Of a stretch of DNA of 64,000 nucleotides, positions 50,337-59,923 are shown one piece after another. The DNA comes from UBA8524 sp964215915. Its GTDB lineage: Bacteria; Bacteroidota; Bacteroidia; UBA8524. The stretch's first letter is position 1. The number at the start of each line of letters is the position of its first letter. Under the pieces are notes generated by a model that was given only the letters and a program-made list of their open reading frames with translations, ran no database searches and was not told the origin of the DNA. Where the stretch lies: contig CAXPEB010000021.1 of assembly GCA_964215915.1 (NCBI GenBank), forward strand, positions 12,946-76,945. Reading direction: 5' to 3'. Position numbers and translations under genes: made by a program.

Positions 50337-52244
50337 ATGACCCCTGTGATGGAGCATAAAGAAGAATTGAACGAAGAAACTACCCATGCGGCAAATCCTG
50401 CGCAGGAAGAGACCGTGGAAGAAAAAACGGAAACCCCTTCCAGCCAAGATTTGATCGAACCTGAAGTGAACGACGACGCGGATGATTCGGAAGAAACCAC
50501 CTACCGTATGGAGGAAGAGCACGATGAGGAAAGTGATTATTCCTCGCTCTCCAAGGCGGAATTGGTGGAATTGATCGAAAAAGCAGCCTCATTCGACGAT
50601 CTGGCGGAAGCCGGTCGCGTTGCCCGCGAAGTACGGCGGGTGATCGAAGGCATCTTTGACGATGAAGAACAGGCAGCCCTGGAGGCCTTCCTGGAAGCCG
50701 GTAACGAAAAAGAAGATTTTCAGCCTTCCCCCGACGAATTGCGGGTGCGGTTCCGGGATGCCTGGAAGAAGATACAAAGCCGCCGCCAGGATCAGCGCGC
50801 ACGCATCGAAGAGGAAAAACAGAAGAACCTTGCCGCCAAACGCACTATACTGGAAGCCCTGAAAGACCTGACCGAAAACGAAGAGGCGGCAGATGCGTTG
50901 GATAAGGTCAAGGAACTTCAGTCCGAATGGAAGAAAATCCGCGTAGTGCCCCGTGAGTTTGTTCAGGAACTATGGGACGCCTACCGTTTCTACCTCGATA
51001 AATTCTACGACAACCTCTCCATCAATTACGAGCTGAAAGAACTCGACCGGAAAAAGAACCTGGAGGCGAAGATCGAGTTGTGCATGAAAGTGGACCAGTT
51101 GCAGGAAGAATCGTCCATCAAAAAGGCGATGAACATGCTCAACAAGTACCACGACGAATGGAAGCATACCGGTCCGGTACCCCGCGAGTATTCGGAAGAG
51201 ATCTGGGCCCGCTTCAAAGCGGCCTCCGATAAAATATACGAACAGAAAAAGGGCCAGCTGGAAGAACTGAAGGAAAAGCGCCGGAAGAACTTCGAACTGA
51301 AAAATGCCCTGAATGAGAAGCTGGAGCAGATTGCGACGGTGCTCTACGAGAAGCCGCGTGAGTGGATCGATAAAACCAAAGAAATTGCGGCCCTGTTTGA
51401 AGAATGGCGCAAGATAGGCCCCGTTCCCCAAGAACATAACGAAGCGGTTTGGGGCCGTTTCAAAGACCTGCGTAACCACTTCTACCGCCAGAAGAACCAA
51501 TTCTTCAAGCAGATCAATAAGGATAAGTCCGACAACCTGGAAAAGAAAACCGCCCTTTGCGAAAAGGCGGAAGCGATCAAGGATTCCGGAGAGTGGAACA
51601 AAACTACGGCTGAGCTGATCCGTCTGCAGGGCGAATGGAAAAAGATCGGTCCGGTACCTGAGAAACAAAGCGACGAAGTATGGAAGCGTTTCCGGGCTGC
51701 CTGCGACGATTTTTTCAACCGCAAGGAAGAACATTTCAAAGGCCAGAAAGAAGAACAGGATCAGAACCTGGAAGTCAAGCAGAAACTGATTGTTGAGGTA
51801 AAAACACTTGCCGAACTGGAAAACCCGGAGGAGGTCTTCCCGAAACTGCGTGAAATCCAGAAAACCTGGAACAGCACAGGTTTTGTGCCCATTAAGTTCA
51901 AAAATTCCCTTCAGAAGGAATTTACCGAACTGGTAGACGGCCTCTACAAAAAGCATAAGCGTAATGCAGAGGAGATGAAGGAATCGCAGATCCTCGACTA
52001 TTACAGTGAGATTGCGGAAACCCCGGATGGCAAAAGAAGATTGCAAACCGAGGAAAGAAAACTCCGCGATAAGATGCGTTTCCTGAAGAACGATATCGAG
52101 ACCCTGGAGAACAACATCGGGTTCTTTTCCAATAGCAAAACTGCCGGCAAACTGATCAAGGATATCGAAGCCAAGATAAAGCGGGCCAATGAACAAATGG
52201 ATAGGCTGAAGCGCGAACTGTCAGCCATCAAAAACCTCTACTAG
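50337..52244 (+). CDS. DUF349 repeat protein
   Basis: 635 residues, highly charged and helical, with no signal peptide or membrane helix. The first 90 residues are acidic and probably disordered. Five DUF349 repeats follow, each with the core W-K-x-x-GPVP (EWKKIRVVP, EWKHTGPVP, EWRKIGPVP, EWKKIGPVP, TWNSTGFVP) about 70-75 residues apart, then a coiled coil (LRDKMRFLKNDIETLENNI). DUF349 proteins are cytoplasmic with an unsettled role; a link to translation or RNA has been discussed for distant members. The stop shares one base with the methyltransferase start. Met5 at 50349 is an alternative start. Confidence 0.88.
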   Translation: MTPVMEHKEELNEETTHAANPAQEETVEEKTETPSSQDLIEPEVNDDADDSEETTYRMEEEHDEESDYSSLSKAELVELIEKAASFDDLAEAGRVAREVRRVIEGIFDDEEQAALEAFLEAGNEKEDFQPSPDELRVRFRDAWKKIQSRRQDQRARIEEEKQKNLAAKRTILEALKDLTENEEAADALDKVKELQSEWKKIRVVPREFVQELWDAYRFYLDKFYDNLSINYELKELDRKKNLEAKIELCMKVDQLQEESSIKKAMNMLNKYHDEWKHTGPVPREYSEEIWARFKAASDKIYEQKKGQLEELKEKRRKNFELKNALNEKLEQIATVLYEKPREWIDKTKEIAALFEEWRKIGPVPQEHNEAVWGRFKDLRNHFYRQKNQFFKQINKDKSDNLEKKTALCEKAEAIKDSGEWNKTTAELIRLQGEWKKIGPVPEKQSDEVWKRFRAACDDFFNRKEEHFKGQKEEQDQNLEVKQKLIVEVKTLAELENPEEVFPKLREIQKTWNSTGFVPIKFKNSLQKEFTELVDGLYKKHKRNAEEMKESQILDYYSEIAETPDGKRRLQTEERKLRDKMRFLKNDIETLENNIGFFSNSKTAGKLIKDIEAKIKRANEQMDRLKRELSAIKNLY

Positions 52245-53038
52245 TGTTTGACCTGGCCCGGAAATACGCGTGGTATTACCTGAATGCCAAAACCAAACAC
52301 GGAATTCATTCTCCCTTTGTTTTTGACCTCGTCACCAAGGTGCTGGAGGACAAAGAAATCTACCCGGAATACGAGCAGGTGGAAAAGCTCCGGCTGGAGC
52401 TTCTGGCTAATAAAATGCTCACCGAGGTGGAAGACTTCGGGGCAGGAGGAGAGGACAGCCCGACGTATCAGAAGCGGATCTCGGAAATAGCTGCCAAAGC
52501 CGCCAAGCCGGCCAAATGGGGCAAGCTACTCTATCGGCTCTGCCGCTACTTTGAGGCCCGGGATATTCTTGAATTCGGAACCTCCCTGGGAATCTCTACG
52601 GCCTATCAGGCCTTTGGGGCAGCCTCTGCCGGAGAAGGGGCTCAAATTACCAGCATGGAGGGCAGCCAGAACCTGGCGGAGTTGGCGCGTATCAATATGC
52701 AGCAGCTTGGCCTGGAAGATATGGTGGAGATCGTGCCCGGCAATTTCGATGATACCCTGGAAGAGGTACTATCCGGATTTGATACGCTGGATTTTGTCTT
52801 TATCGATGGGAATCACCGCAAGGAACCCACGTTGAAATACTTCGAACAGCTCCTCCCCAAAGCCCATAACGATACCGTTTTTGTGTTCGACGATATCCAC
52901 TGGAGCAACGACATGAGTGAGGCCTGGGAAGAACTGAAATCCCACCCGGACGTACGTGTTACCGTCGATCTTTTTTACCTGGGGCTGCTTTTCATTCGTC
53001 GCGAACAGGTGGAAGAACATTTCGTAGTCCGGTTTTAA
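52244..53038 (+). CDS. Class I SAM-dependent methyltransferase (Methyltransf_24 type)
   Basis: 264 residues. The N-terminal 40 residues (YYLNAKTKHGIHSPFVFDLVTKVL) are typical of this Bacteroidota group. The Rossmann methyltransferase core follows: motif I ILEFGTSLGIST near 108, a post-I acidic SMEGS, VEIVPGNFDDTL, and FVFIDGNHRKEPTLKYFEQL, then VFDDIHWSNDM. The pattern matches O-methyltransferases of the MTase_24 group; the target is unknown. The start is GTG at 52244, whose G is the last base of the DUF349 stop TAG, so translation is coupled. Confidence 0.85.
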   Translation: MFDLARKYAWYYLNAKTKHGIHSPFVFDLVTKVLEDKEIYPEYEQVEKLRLELLANKMLTEVEDFGAGGEDSPTYQKRISEIAAKAAKPAKWGKLLYRLCRYFEARDILEFGTSLGISTAYQAFGAASAGEGAQITSMEGSQNLAELARINMQQLGLEDMVEIVPGNFDDTLEEVLSGFDTLDFVFIDGNHRKEPTLKYFEQLLPKAHNDTVFVFDDIHWSNDMSEAWEELKSHPDVRVTVDLFYLGLLFIRREQVEEHFVVRF

Positions 53039-53214
53039 AAACCCGTACCGAAGAACCTGGCAGCTGTCCTTCCGTTAAAGAATTCATCTTCCCCAACCCA
53101 TTCCATCCTCCCGCTGAACAATCCCGTTTAATACAAGGTGTTGAAACGTATTATTCTCCCACATCATACTTTTAAAAGCCTATTTTTCGGCAATTCTGTT
53201 TGAACAATATCCGG

Positions 53215-53820
53215 ATGAATCGATTATTTCTTCGCGCCAAACACTGGCAGCTTTTTCTTCCTTTGGCTGGCATTCCCCTGTTTTGCACCTTAGCCATTGT
53301 ATGGAAAATGTTCCTTTTCATACAGGTTCCGGAACCGGGTTCCGCGGAACTAATGGGGTATTTTGGATCTGTTATGCCCTACTTTGCCGGCATGTTGGCT
53401 GCCAGCAGCCTTGCTTTTTTCTGGCAGTGGGCGCTCGTCACTGGATTACAGATAAAACTACCGGAAACACTGAGAATAAATACGCTTGGATTCAAGCTAA
53501 TCCTCCTTTTTCCGCTCCTATATTTTGCCGGATTGACCCTGTATGTGTTTCGGATGATGACGGACATTTTTACAAATGGAACGGTTCCAGACCTTGGCAT
53601 CCTGATCCCGGTGATATTCCTGGAAATTCCTGCGATCTTTTGCCTGTTCGCAGCTAGCTTCATATCGGCGAAGAACTTGAAAAAAACCGAACTGCAGCGA
53701 CCAGTCGGGTTTAGTGATTTTATCACGGAGTTCCTGTTAATACTCTTTTTTCCAATCGGGGTATGGATACTCCAGCCCAGGGTCAATAAACTGTTTGAAG
53801 ATCCAGGTAATCCTGCCTGA
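53215..53820 (+). CDS. Four-helix membrane protein of unknown function
   Basis: 201 residues from ATG 53215 (MNRLFLRAKHWQLF); a TTG at 53200 could add five residues. Four membrane helices are visible (LFLPLAGIPLFCTLAIVW, YFAGMLAASSLAFFWQWALVTGL, LILLFPLLYFAGLTLYVF, ILIPVIFLEIPAIFCLFAASF), and a fifth short one near the C-terminus (FITEFLLILFFPIGVWILQPRVN). I do not recognise it, although proteins of this size and pattern occur in Bacteroidota. A loose -7 box (TATTTTTC) lies about 27 bases upstream. It converges on the second DUF4249 gene. Confidence 0.6.
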   Translation: MNRLFLRAKHWQLFLPLAGIPLFCTLAIVWKMFLFIQVPEPGSAELMGYFGSVMPYFAGMLAASSLAFFWQWALVTGLQIKLPETLRINTLGFKLILLFPLLYFAGLTLYVFRMMTDIFTNGTVPDLGILIPVIFLEIPAIFCLFAASFISAKNLKKTELQRPVGFSDFITEFLLILFFPIGVWILQPRVNKLFEDPGNPA

Positions 53821-53874
53821 GGTATTACCGAATCGGCTTAACCGGAACCAGTCATTCCCAGTCCATCATTTGAC

Positions 53875-54714
53875 TTAACGTATGATGATCTGCCGGTAGC
53901 TCACCCCGTAGCCCGTGAAGCACCCGATACCACCCTGTATATTGCTTTGGAGCTTGACAGGTGTGGCAAAAGGATTACCGCTGTTTCCCCTGAGGTCAAA
54001 GTAGGAATCCCAGAATAGGTAGGTGTTTCGGTCAATGCTGTTTAGAAAGTACTGTAAGGTATCGCCATAATCGAAACGGCGGGTATACCGGAAATCCCAG
54101 GTTTCGCCGTTGATGAACTCGTCGTCGCGCAGGGCATCGCTTTCGTTGATGGATCCCCATAGCGCAATTACGCTGTCGGGTTGGTAGCGAAAGATCATGC
54201 GGTAATTATTCCCCCGGGCAGGCGGGTCGTAAAAGAAAACGGTCAGGTACCCGAAACTATCCTGTTCCAGGTGTACGTCTACCTCTACGCTGTCAATGGA
54301 AACCGGTTCCGGAATAGTGGTAATGCTATGGAGGTACTTCCCGTCAACCCATGCTTCAAGCCGGTAGACTTTTCCGGCTTCCCCGTTCAACAGCGGGTTA
54401 AAATAAACACCGGGCAGGGTATCGGCCGCCAGTTCGGGAAGAACCACCGGGAAGGCCCAGCTCGTATCGCTACCGTTTACGGTGCCTTCGCTTATTTCCA
54501 CCTGGGCTCCGCTCACTGCCGGCAGACTGAGATCGGGGTTGAAATAATCGACGGTATGGGTCAGGATCACATAATTCATCAGCGGACTCCAGTCGTTGAT
54601 ATAGGCTTCCACCACAATTTCCTGCGGTGCCGGGGGCAAATCGATCTTAATTTCCTTTTCACAGGCGGTGATCAGGAGAATGGCAACGAGCAGGTATGGA
54701 ATCCGTTTTATCAT
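53875..54714 (-). CDS. DUF4249 outer-membrane lipoprotein (second copy)
   Basis: 279 residues with a lipoprotein signal (LVAILLITAC). DUF4249 marks are the IKIDLPPAPQEIVVEAYIND start, the two beta-sandwich halves, and the SNIQGGIGCFTGYG ending. It is a paralogue of the protein at 29685 and again follows a TonB-dependent receptor (3 bases after its stop), so a shared role as a surface partner of the receptor is likely. It is the last gene of the minus-strand run from the S8 peptidase. Unlike the first copy its end looks normal. Confidence 0.85.
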   Translation of the reverse strand: MIKRIPYLLVAILLITACEKEIKIDLPPAPQEIVVEAYINDWSPLMNYVILTHTVDYFNPDLSLPAVSGAQVEISEGTVNGSDTSWAFPVVLPELAADTLPGVYFNPLLNGEAGKVYRLEAWVDGKYLHSITTIPEPVSIDSVEVDVHLEQDSFGYLTVFFYDPPARGNNYRMIFRYQPDSVIALWGSINESDALRDDEFINGETWDFRYTRRFDYGDTLQYFLNSIDRNTYLFWDSYFDLRGNSGNPFATPVKLQSNIQGGIGCFTGYGVSYRQIIIR

Positions 54715-54717
54715 ATT

Positions 54718-57096
54718 TCAGAAATTGAAGTTCCAGGTTACGGAGGGAAGAATAGGGAAGAGGTAAACCATTTTGGCGGTAATCTTCCCGGTTTTTACGT
54801 CGGGGTCCAGGTAGATGAAATACGGGTTCTTGCGGTTATACAGGTTATAGATGGAAAAGTTCCAGGTGGAATGAAAGCGCTTTAGCCCTTCCGGGTCGGG
54901 GTTGTAAGTAAAGGAGATATCTGCCCGGTGGTATGCTGGCATGCGGTAGGTGTTGGCCTTGTCATATAGGTCCAGAACGCTGAAACTGGGATCCAGGTCG
55001 TCAGGATTCACTCCGATATTGAACACATAACGCCCCACGGGCAGTGTAATCACGTTCCCCGTTCCATACACAAAGACAAAATTGGCTTCCCACTTGTCGG
55101 AAATGCCGTAAGTCAGCACCACGGAGATATCATGCCGGCGGTCATACCGGTAATAATAAGGTTCGCCATTATTAATCGCATCGAATTGCCGTAGCGATTT
55201 CGACCAGGTATACCCGATCCATCCGTTCCAGCGTCCCTCGTTTTTGCGGATGAAAAACTCCACTCCGTAGGAAGTACCCTGCCCGAAGACCATCTCAGCC
55301 TCCAGGTTCTGGTTGAAAAACAGCTGGGCTCCCGGTTTGAATTCGATCTGGTTGCGCATGCGCTTGTAATAGGCTTCCACCGAAGCTTCATACTGGTTAT
55401 CCAGGAAATTATGGAAATAGCCGATGGCCGCCTGATCGGCCCGCTGCGGTTTCACCAGGGCAGAACTGGGCACCCACAGGTCGCTGGGTAAAGTCGCGGC
55501 CGAGCTGGTGGCCAGGTGCACGTATTGGTTGGTGCGGGTGTAAGACGCCTTTACCGATTGCCGGCTGTCGAGCAGGTAGCGCAAGGCCAGCCGGGGCTCC
55601 CAGCCGTCCCAGAAGGCAATACTCTCACCTATTCCGTAGCGTACGATATTGTCGGTCTTTACCCCGTTGGATTCATACAAAACGCGCTCATAAGGCCCCA
55701 CCTGGTTGAAGAAGGTGTAACGCAGTCCGGCCTGTACCAGCCAGCGGGTCCGCCATTCCTGTTCTGTGCTGACATAGAGAGCCCCTTCATGGGCAAACTG
55801 GTTGTTGATCCGGGAATTGACGTCGTTCTCTCCGCTCACCTCGGCATTGAGAATTCCGGGGCGGAAAGTATGGAAGGTATAGAAAGTTCCGAAGCGGATA
55901 CTGCCGTGTTTACCGGATCGGTACAGGAAATTGGTCTTGGTGCTCCAGTCGCGGAGACCACTGCTTACCCGTATCACAAGATTGTTGAAGGTCACTTCCG
56001 AACTCAGGTTAAAATCGTTGTAACTCAAACTGGCATCCATACTCCAGTTGGAGTCGATCTGCCTGAGGTAACGGGCACTGAACACACTGTTGCCCCATTT
56101 TACACCAAACTGCAGGTCTTCACGACGGGGAGGCAGGTAGTTGAAGGCATCTCTGCCGAAATACCCACTGAAGAAAAGAGTTGATTTTTCATCGATGCGC
56201 CAGGTATAGCGCGCGTTAAGGTCGTAGAAATAAAGGCGGTTTCCTTTCAGGGAGTCGGGAAGGAAGGGGCGGGCTACCTGATCGATATAGGTGCGACGGC
56301 CGCTGATCAGCAGCGACATCTTCTCTTTTTTGATGGGGCCTTCCACCAATACCCGCGAAGAGATCAGTCCGATACCCCCTGACGATTTCCATTTTTTCAT
56401 GTCGCCCTGGCGGGTAGTGACACTTACAATAGAGCTTAGCCGACCTCCGTATTGTGCAGGCATGCCACCTTTGATCACTTCCACATCGTCGATTACATCT
56501 CCGTTGAATACCGAAAAGAAGCCCAGCAGGTGGGAAGGGTTGTACACCACTCCGTCGTCGATCAGTACCAGGTTCTGGTCAGGACCCCCTCCGCGCACAT
56601 AAATGCCCGTATTTCCTTCTCCTCCCGATTTGATCCCGGGCATGAGGGTGATGGACTTGAGTACATCCGTTTCCCCGAAAAGAACAGGCAGGCTTTTGAG
56701 TTTTTTACCGCTGATCTGTACGCGGCTCATCTCCACCTTTTTTACCGCCTCATCACCGGCTTTGCCGCTAACCACCGCTTCTCCCGTGGTAATCACTGTG
56801 GAGGAAAGCAGGAAATCCATACGGGTATTTTTATCCAATATCAGCTCCTGCTCCTTGTCGGCATAACCTACATAGGTCACCCGAATGCGGTATTGCCCGG
56901 CGGGCAGACTCAGGCTGTAGTTTCCGCTTTCATCTGTCAGGGTGCCTTTAGAAGGGTTGTCTGCCGGAAAGATGCTGGCTCCGATGAGTACTTCTCCGCT
57001 GAGGGAATCGCGTACGTTTCCCGAAAGCACATGGTTCTGTGCGTTCGAGTAATAAGTCGCTATCAGAAAACCTGCAAAGAGGCAGAGTAGGCGCAT
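54718..57096 (-). CDS. TonB-dependent receptor without STN domain (second copy)
   Basis: 792 residues with a signal peptide ending NAQ. It has a carboxypeptidase-regulatory-like domain at about 22-105 (LSGNVRDSLSGEVLIGASIFPADN), a plug at about 110-240 (PVLFGETDVLKSITLMPGIK, GIYVRGGGPDQN, GGRLSS), and a 22-strand barrel ending VTWNFNF. The plug words are nearly shared with the receptor at 30512, so the two are paralogues; this one has no STN domain and no sigma/FecR genes, so its control must differ. The ATG directly touches the stop of the S8 peptidase gene, and the DUF4249 gene follows 3 bases after its own stop. Confidence 0.92.
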   Translation of the reverse strand: MRLLCLFAGFLIATYYSNAQNHVLSGNVRDSLSGEVLIGASIFPADNPSKGTLTDESGNYSLSLPAGQYRIRVTYVGYADKEQELILDKNTRMDFLLSSTVITTGEAVVSGKAGDEAVKKVEMSRVQISGKKLKSLPVLFGETDVLKSITLMPGIKSGGEGNTGIYVRGGGPDQNLVLIDDGVVYNPSHLLGFFSVFNGDVIDDVEVIKGGMPAQYGGRLSSIVSVTTRQGDMKKWKSSGGIGLISSRVLVEGPIKKEKMSLLISGRRTYIDQVARPFLPDSLKGNRLYFYDLNARYTWRIDEKSTLFFSGYFGRDAFNYLPPRREDLQFGVKWGNSVFSARYLRQIDSNWSMDASLSYNDFNLSSEVTFNNLVIRVSSGLRDWSTKTNFLYRSGKHGSIRFGTFYTFHTFRPGILNAEVSGENDVNSRINNQFAHEGALYVSTEQEWRTRWLVQAGLRYTFFNQVGPYERVLYESNGVKTDNIVRYGIGESIAFWDGWEPRLALRYLLDSRQSVKASYTRTNQYVHLATSSAATLPSDLWVPSSALVKPQRADQAAIGYFHNFLDNQYEASVEAYYKRMRNQIEFKPGAQLFFNQNLEAEMVFGQGTSYGVEFFIRKNEGRWNGWIGYTWSKSLRQFDAINNGEPYYYRYDRRHDISVVLTYGISDKWEANFVFVYGTGNVITLPVGRYVFNIGVNPDDLDPSFSVLDLYDKANTYRMPAYHRADISFTYNPDPEGLKRFHSTWNFSIYNLYNRKNPYFIYLDPDVKTGKITAKMVYLFPILPSVTWNFNF

Positions 57097-58767
57097 TTAT
57101 TCGGATGCTGGTTTCAGGGACCAGGACTTGGTTTCCCCGTTCAGCGTGATCTCAATTGTTATGCCTTTTTTCCCTTGCGGGAGGTCGCGCAACGAATACA
57201 TAAAAAATTCTCCCGCCGACAGGTTGAAATCAAGGTGGCGTACTTTTCTTCCTTTATGATCCCGGATCCGGATGGACAGGCTCTGGGCCTTTGCCGAATA
57301 GAACTGAACCGCCACCTCGTCATAGTATGTTTCCGGGATTTCGGTCAGCCATTGGTCTTCCTGGTAATTGAAGCTGCTGTCGCCTCCAAGCATACGGTGG
57401 GCCAGCATAAAATCGGGGAGACCGTAACCGTAGGTATTGTCCGGATGGAAGTACTGGTTGCTGCTTTTTTCTATGGTATGAATGAGGGTCATGTTGTTCA
57501 CATCGGGGTGGTCGCTCCACAAAGAAGCCACCATTCCGCACATCACCGGTGAAGCAAAGCTGGTACCCTGGCTGGGGTAGAATTTACCCTTGGAAGAAGC
57601 CACGGTGGTAGAGGTGGCCTGGGCGACGATATTGGGTTTGATACGTCCGTCGTAAGAAGGTCCGAATGAACTGAAACTGGAATGATCGCCCATGGCATCC
57701 ACGCCCCCAACGGTGAGAATGCTGTCTGCGTCAGCCGGAACACCGATATAATGCCAGTTGCCGCTTCCTTCGTTACCCGCCGCATTGCACACGATCATGC
57801 CAACCCGAGCACAGCGTGTAGCGGCTCTGGAGATGAGCGAGCTTCCGTCGAGGTTTTTATACGTGTAGCTGGCAGATTCCAGGTCGAATGTGGTATAGCC
57901 AAGCGAGGAGTTGATCAGGTCGGCGCCTACCGAGTCGGCAAACTCGGCACCCGCCACCCAGTTGGATTCTTCAATGGGGTTTTCCGTTCCTGCATCTTCG
58001 GTACGAAGCAGCCAGTAGGAAGCTTTCGGTGCGGTACCGACCATTTTCCCCGGAGTATACGCAGCCATGCAGGAGAGTACATTCATGCCGTGCATGTCGT
58101 CTTCATACACCAGGGAGTCGCCTTCCACAAAATCATAGGTGCCCAGTAACCTGCCTTCGTTGCGCAGATGATCGAAGGTTTCCATTTCATCCATACGGAA
58201 AAAACCGGCATCCAGCACGGCGATCACCATGCCTTCGCCCCGTTTGCCCTGTGCATGAAGCTCATCGCCCTTGAGCATTTGGATCTGGTTCAACCCGAAC
58301 CCGTATTCGCTGTCGTTATCCGGCTTTTTGGCCGCATTCATTCCCATGATAAATTCCATCATGGCACTGGGATTTTTCTTTTCCGTATCGAATTCTTTAC
58401 GGGCATACATGAGCCGCGAGCCTTTTACAAAGCTCAGCTTACGGATCATTTTCATCACCCCGGTATCATTCTTCACTTCGATACACACCGCATTAAACCA
58501 GCGGGAAGTATACCTCACTTTTACACCCAGTTGAGCGATCTGGTCGCGGTAAGAAGCCGTTACCGGCATATCGTCATAGGTAATGGGGATATTCTGTTTT
58601 TTTCTGCGTTCGATGGAACGCTGGGATAGAAACGCTTCCGGATGATCAATGCTGTATCCGTTGTTGTTTTTGTCGGTCAGTTCCACCCAGAACTTATACA
58701 CCATGTCCTGAGCCTGCAGAGGTGCAGCTGCCAGGAACAGGGAAATTGCGATCAGCACATTTTTCAT
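57097..58767 (-). CDS. Exported subtilisin-like serine protease (S8 family)
   Basis: 556 residues from ATG 58767, giving a signal peptide (MKNVLIAISLFLAAAPLQAQ). The prodomain-like region runs to about 150. The S8 triad is Asp186 in VIAVLDAGFF, His226 in DDMHGMNV, and Ser403 in GTSFASPVM, with oxyanion Asn332 in AAGNEG. The last 75 residues form a beta domain (SLSIRIRDHKGRKVRHLDFN), perhaps a sorting or adhesion domain, but I do not see a clear type IX C-terminal signal. A near-consensus -7 box (TACTTTTC) lies about 18 bases before the ATG. The receptor gene begins at its stop, which suggests co-expression. Confidence 0.88.
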   Translation of the reverse strand: MKNVLIAISLFLAAAPLQAQDMVYKFWVELTDKNNNGYSIDHPEAFLSQRSIERRKKQNIPITYDDMPVTASYRDQIAQLGVKVRYTSRWFNAVCIEVKNDTGVMKMIRKLSFVKGSRLMYARKEFDTEKKNPSAMMEFIMGMNAAKKPDNDSEYGFGLNQIQMLKGDELHAQGKRGEGMVIAVLDAGFFRMDEMETFDHLRNEGRLLGTYDFVEGDSLVYEDDMHGMNVLSCMAAYTPGKMVGTAPKASYWLLRTEDAGTENPIEESNWVAGAEFADSVGADLINSSLGYTTFDLESASYTYKNLDGSSLISRAATRCARVGMIVCNAAGNEGSGNWHYIGVPADADSILTVGGVDAMGDHSSFSSFGPSYDGRIKPNIVAQATSTTVASSKGKFYPSQGTSFASPVMCGMVASLWSDHPDVNNMTLIHTIEKSSNQYFHPDNTYGYGLPDFMLAHRMLGGDSSFNYQEDQWLTEIPETYYDEVAVQFYSAKAQSLSIRIRDHKGRKVRHLDFNLSAGEFFMYSLRDLPQGKKGITIEITLNGETKSWSLKPASE

Positions 58768-58801
58768 ATCCGGTAAATTTTGCGGGAAAAGTAAGGAAAA
58801 A

Positions 58802-59908
58802 TTATGCCTCGAAGGAAGATTCGATCCATCCTCCGCCGATGACATCCTCGCCTTCATAGAATACTGCCGATTGTCCCGGGGCAATGGCATTCACCCGCGT
58901 GTGGAAATTCACCTTCACGCGGTCGGCTTCCTGGTTGATAACGCCAAAGGCACCCTGATCCTTATACCGGATCTTGGTAAGGGCTTCGGTATTCTGCGGA
59001 ATGCTGTCGTATTTCTGAAGGCTTACTTTGCGGACCCACATACCGTTGCGTTCCAGTTCTTCTTTACGTCCCAGCACAACCGTATTGCTGTCGGGGCGTA
59101 TCTCGGTTACATACATGGGTTCTCCCAGCGCTATTTCCAACCCCTTACGTTGTCCGATGGTATAAAAGGGGTAGCCTTTGTGTTTACCCAGAACGGTTCC
59201 GTCTGCCAGCACAAAATCGCCGCCATCCACACGCTCTTCCAGTCCATCGACCCGGTTTCTCAGGAAGGAACGGTAATCGTTATCCGGCACAAAACAGATC
59301 TCGTAGCTTTCACTTTTTTTAGCCAGGTCCATATACCCCATATCTACCGCCATCTGTTTGATCTCCGGTTTGTGGTATTGCCCCATGGGAAAGAGGGTAC
59401 GGGCAAGGTTTTTCTGGGCCAGTCCCCAGAGCACATAACTCTGATCTTTGTTGAGGTCTTTGCCTCTGGAGATATAATAGCGTCCGTTGGCTTCATTGAA
59501 GTTACGTTGTGCGTAGTGTCCCGTAGCAATGAATTCGCAATCCAGCTTATCCGCTCTTTTCAACAGCGCTTCCCATTTGATATGGGTGTTACAGAGCACA
59601 CAGGGGTTGGGCGTACGTCCGGCCAGGTATTCGTCCACGAAGTTGTCGATCACAAAATCCCCGAACTCGTCGCGGATGTCGAGGATAAAATGATGGATCC
59701 CATGGTGAACGGCAATGGCCCGTGCGTCATTAATGGAATCCAGGCTGCAGCAGCCCGTTTCCTTACCGTTGACCTTGGAGCTTTCGTAGTCCCAGGTTTT
59801 CATGGTGATGCCCACCACTTCATACCCCTGTTCTTTCAGCATGATTGCCGTTACCGTGCTATCAATGCCACCGCTCATCGCCACCAGTACTTTTCCACGT
59901 TTACTCAT
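58802..59908 (-). CDS. mnmA: tRNA 2-thiouridine synthase MnmA
   Basis: 368 residues from ATG 59908 (MSKRGKVLVAMSGG). MnmA adds sulphur to U34 of Lys, Glu and Gln tRNAs. The PP-loop SGGIDS is at 12-17; the catalytic Cys is Cys106 in NPCVLCN and the persulfide Cys is Cys205 in EICFVPDN; TGHYAQ and the C-terminal domain (FPGQ-like APGQSAVFY) are present. The start is preferred to 59926 because the -7 box at 59916-59923 covers that region. The S8 peptidase gene follows 34 bases later on the same strand, with its own possible promoter. Confidence 0.94.
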   Translation of the reverse strand: MSKRGKVLVAMSGGIDSTVTAIMLKEQGYEVVGITMKTWDYESSKVNGKETGCCSLDSINDARAIAVHHGIHHFILDIRDEFGDFVIDNFVDEYLAGRTPNPCVLCNTHIKWEALLKRADKLDCEFIATGHYAQRNFNEANGRYYISRGKDLNKDQSYVLWGLAQKNLARTLFPMGQYHKPEIKQMAVDMGYMDLAKKSESYEICFVPDNDYRSFLRNRVDGLEERVDGGDFVLADGTVLGKHKGYPFYTIGQRKGLEIALGEPMYVTEIRPDSNTVVLGRKEELERNGMWVRKVSLQKYDSIPQNTEALTKIRYKDQGAFGVINQEADRVKVNFHTRVNAIAPGQSAVFYEGEDVIGGGWIESSFEA

Positions 59909-59915
59909 TGCCCTG

Positions 59916-59923
59916 CAAAGGTA
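59916..59923 (-). promoter_or_regulatory. -7 promoter box for mnmA
   Basis: TACCTTTG on the minus strand, 7 bases before the ATG at 59908. It decides that start over one at 59926. No clear -33 element. Confidence 0.5.

Noticed and set aside
50970..52196. A 408-residue open frame antisense to the DUF349 gene
   Set aside because: Its translation is a low-complexity Leu/Phe/Val-rich mirror of the Glu/Lys-rich DUF349 codons, while the plus strand has clear repeats.
57097..57320. Type IX C-terminal sorting domain on the S8 peptidase
   Set aside because: The final 75 residues are beta-rich but lack the usual YPNP start and the conserved Gly/Lys end of a type A domain, so I did not claim it.
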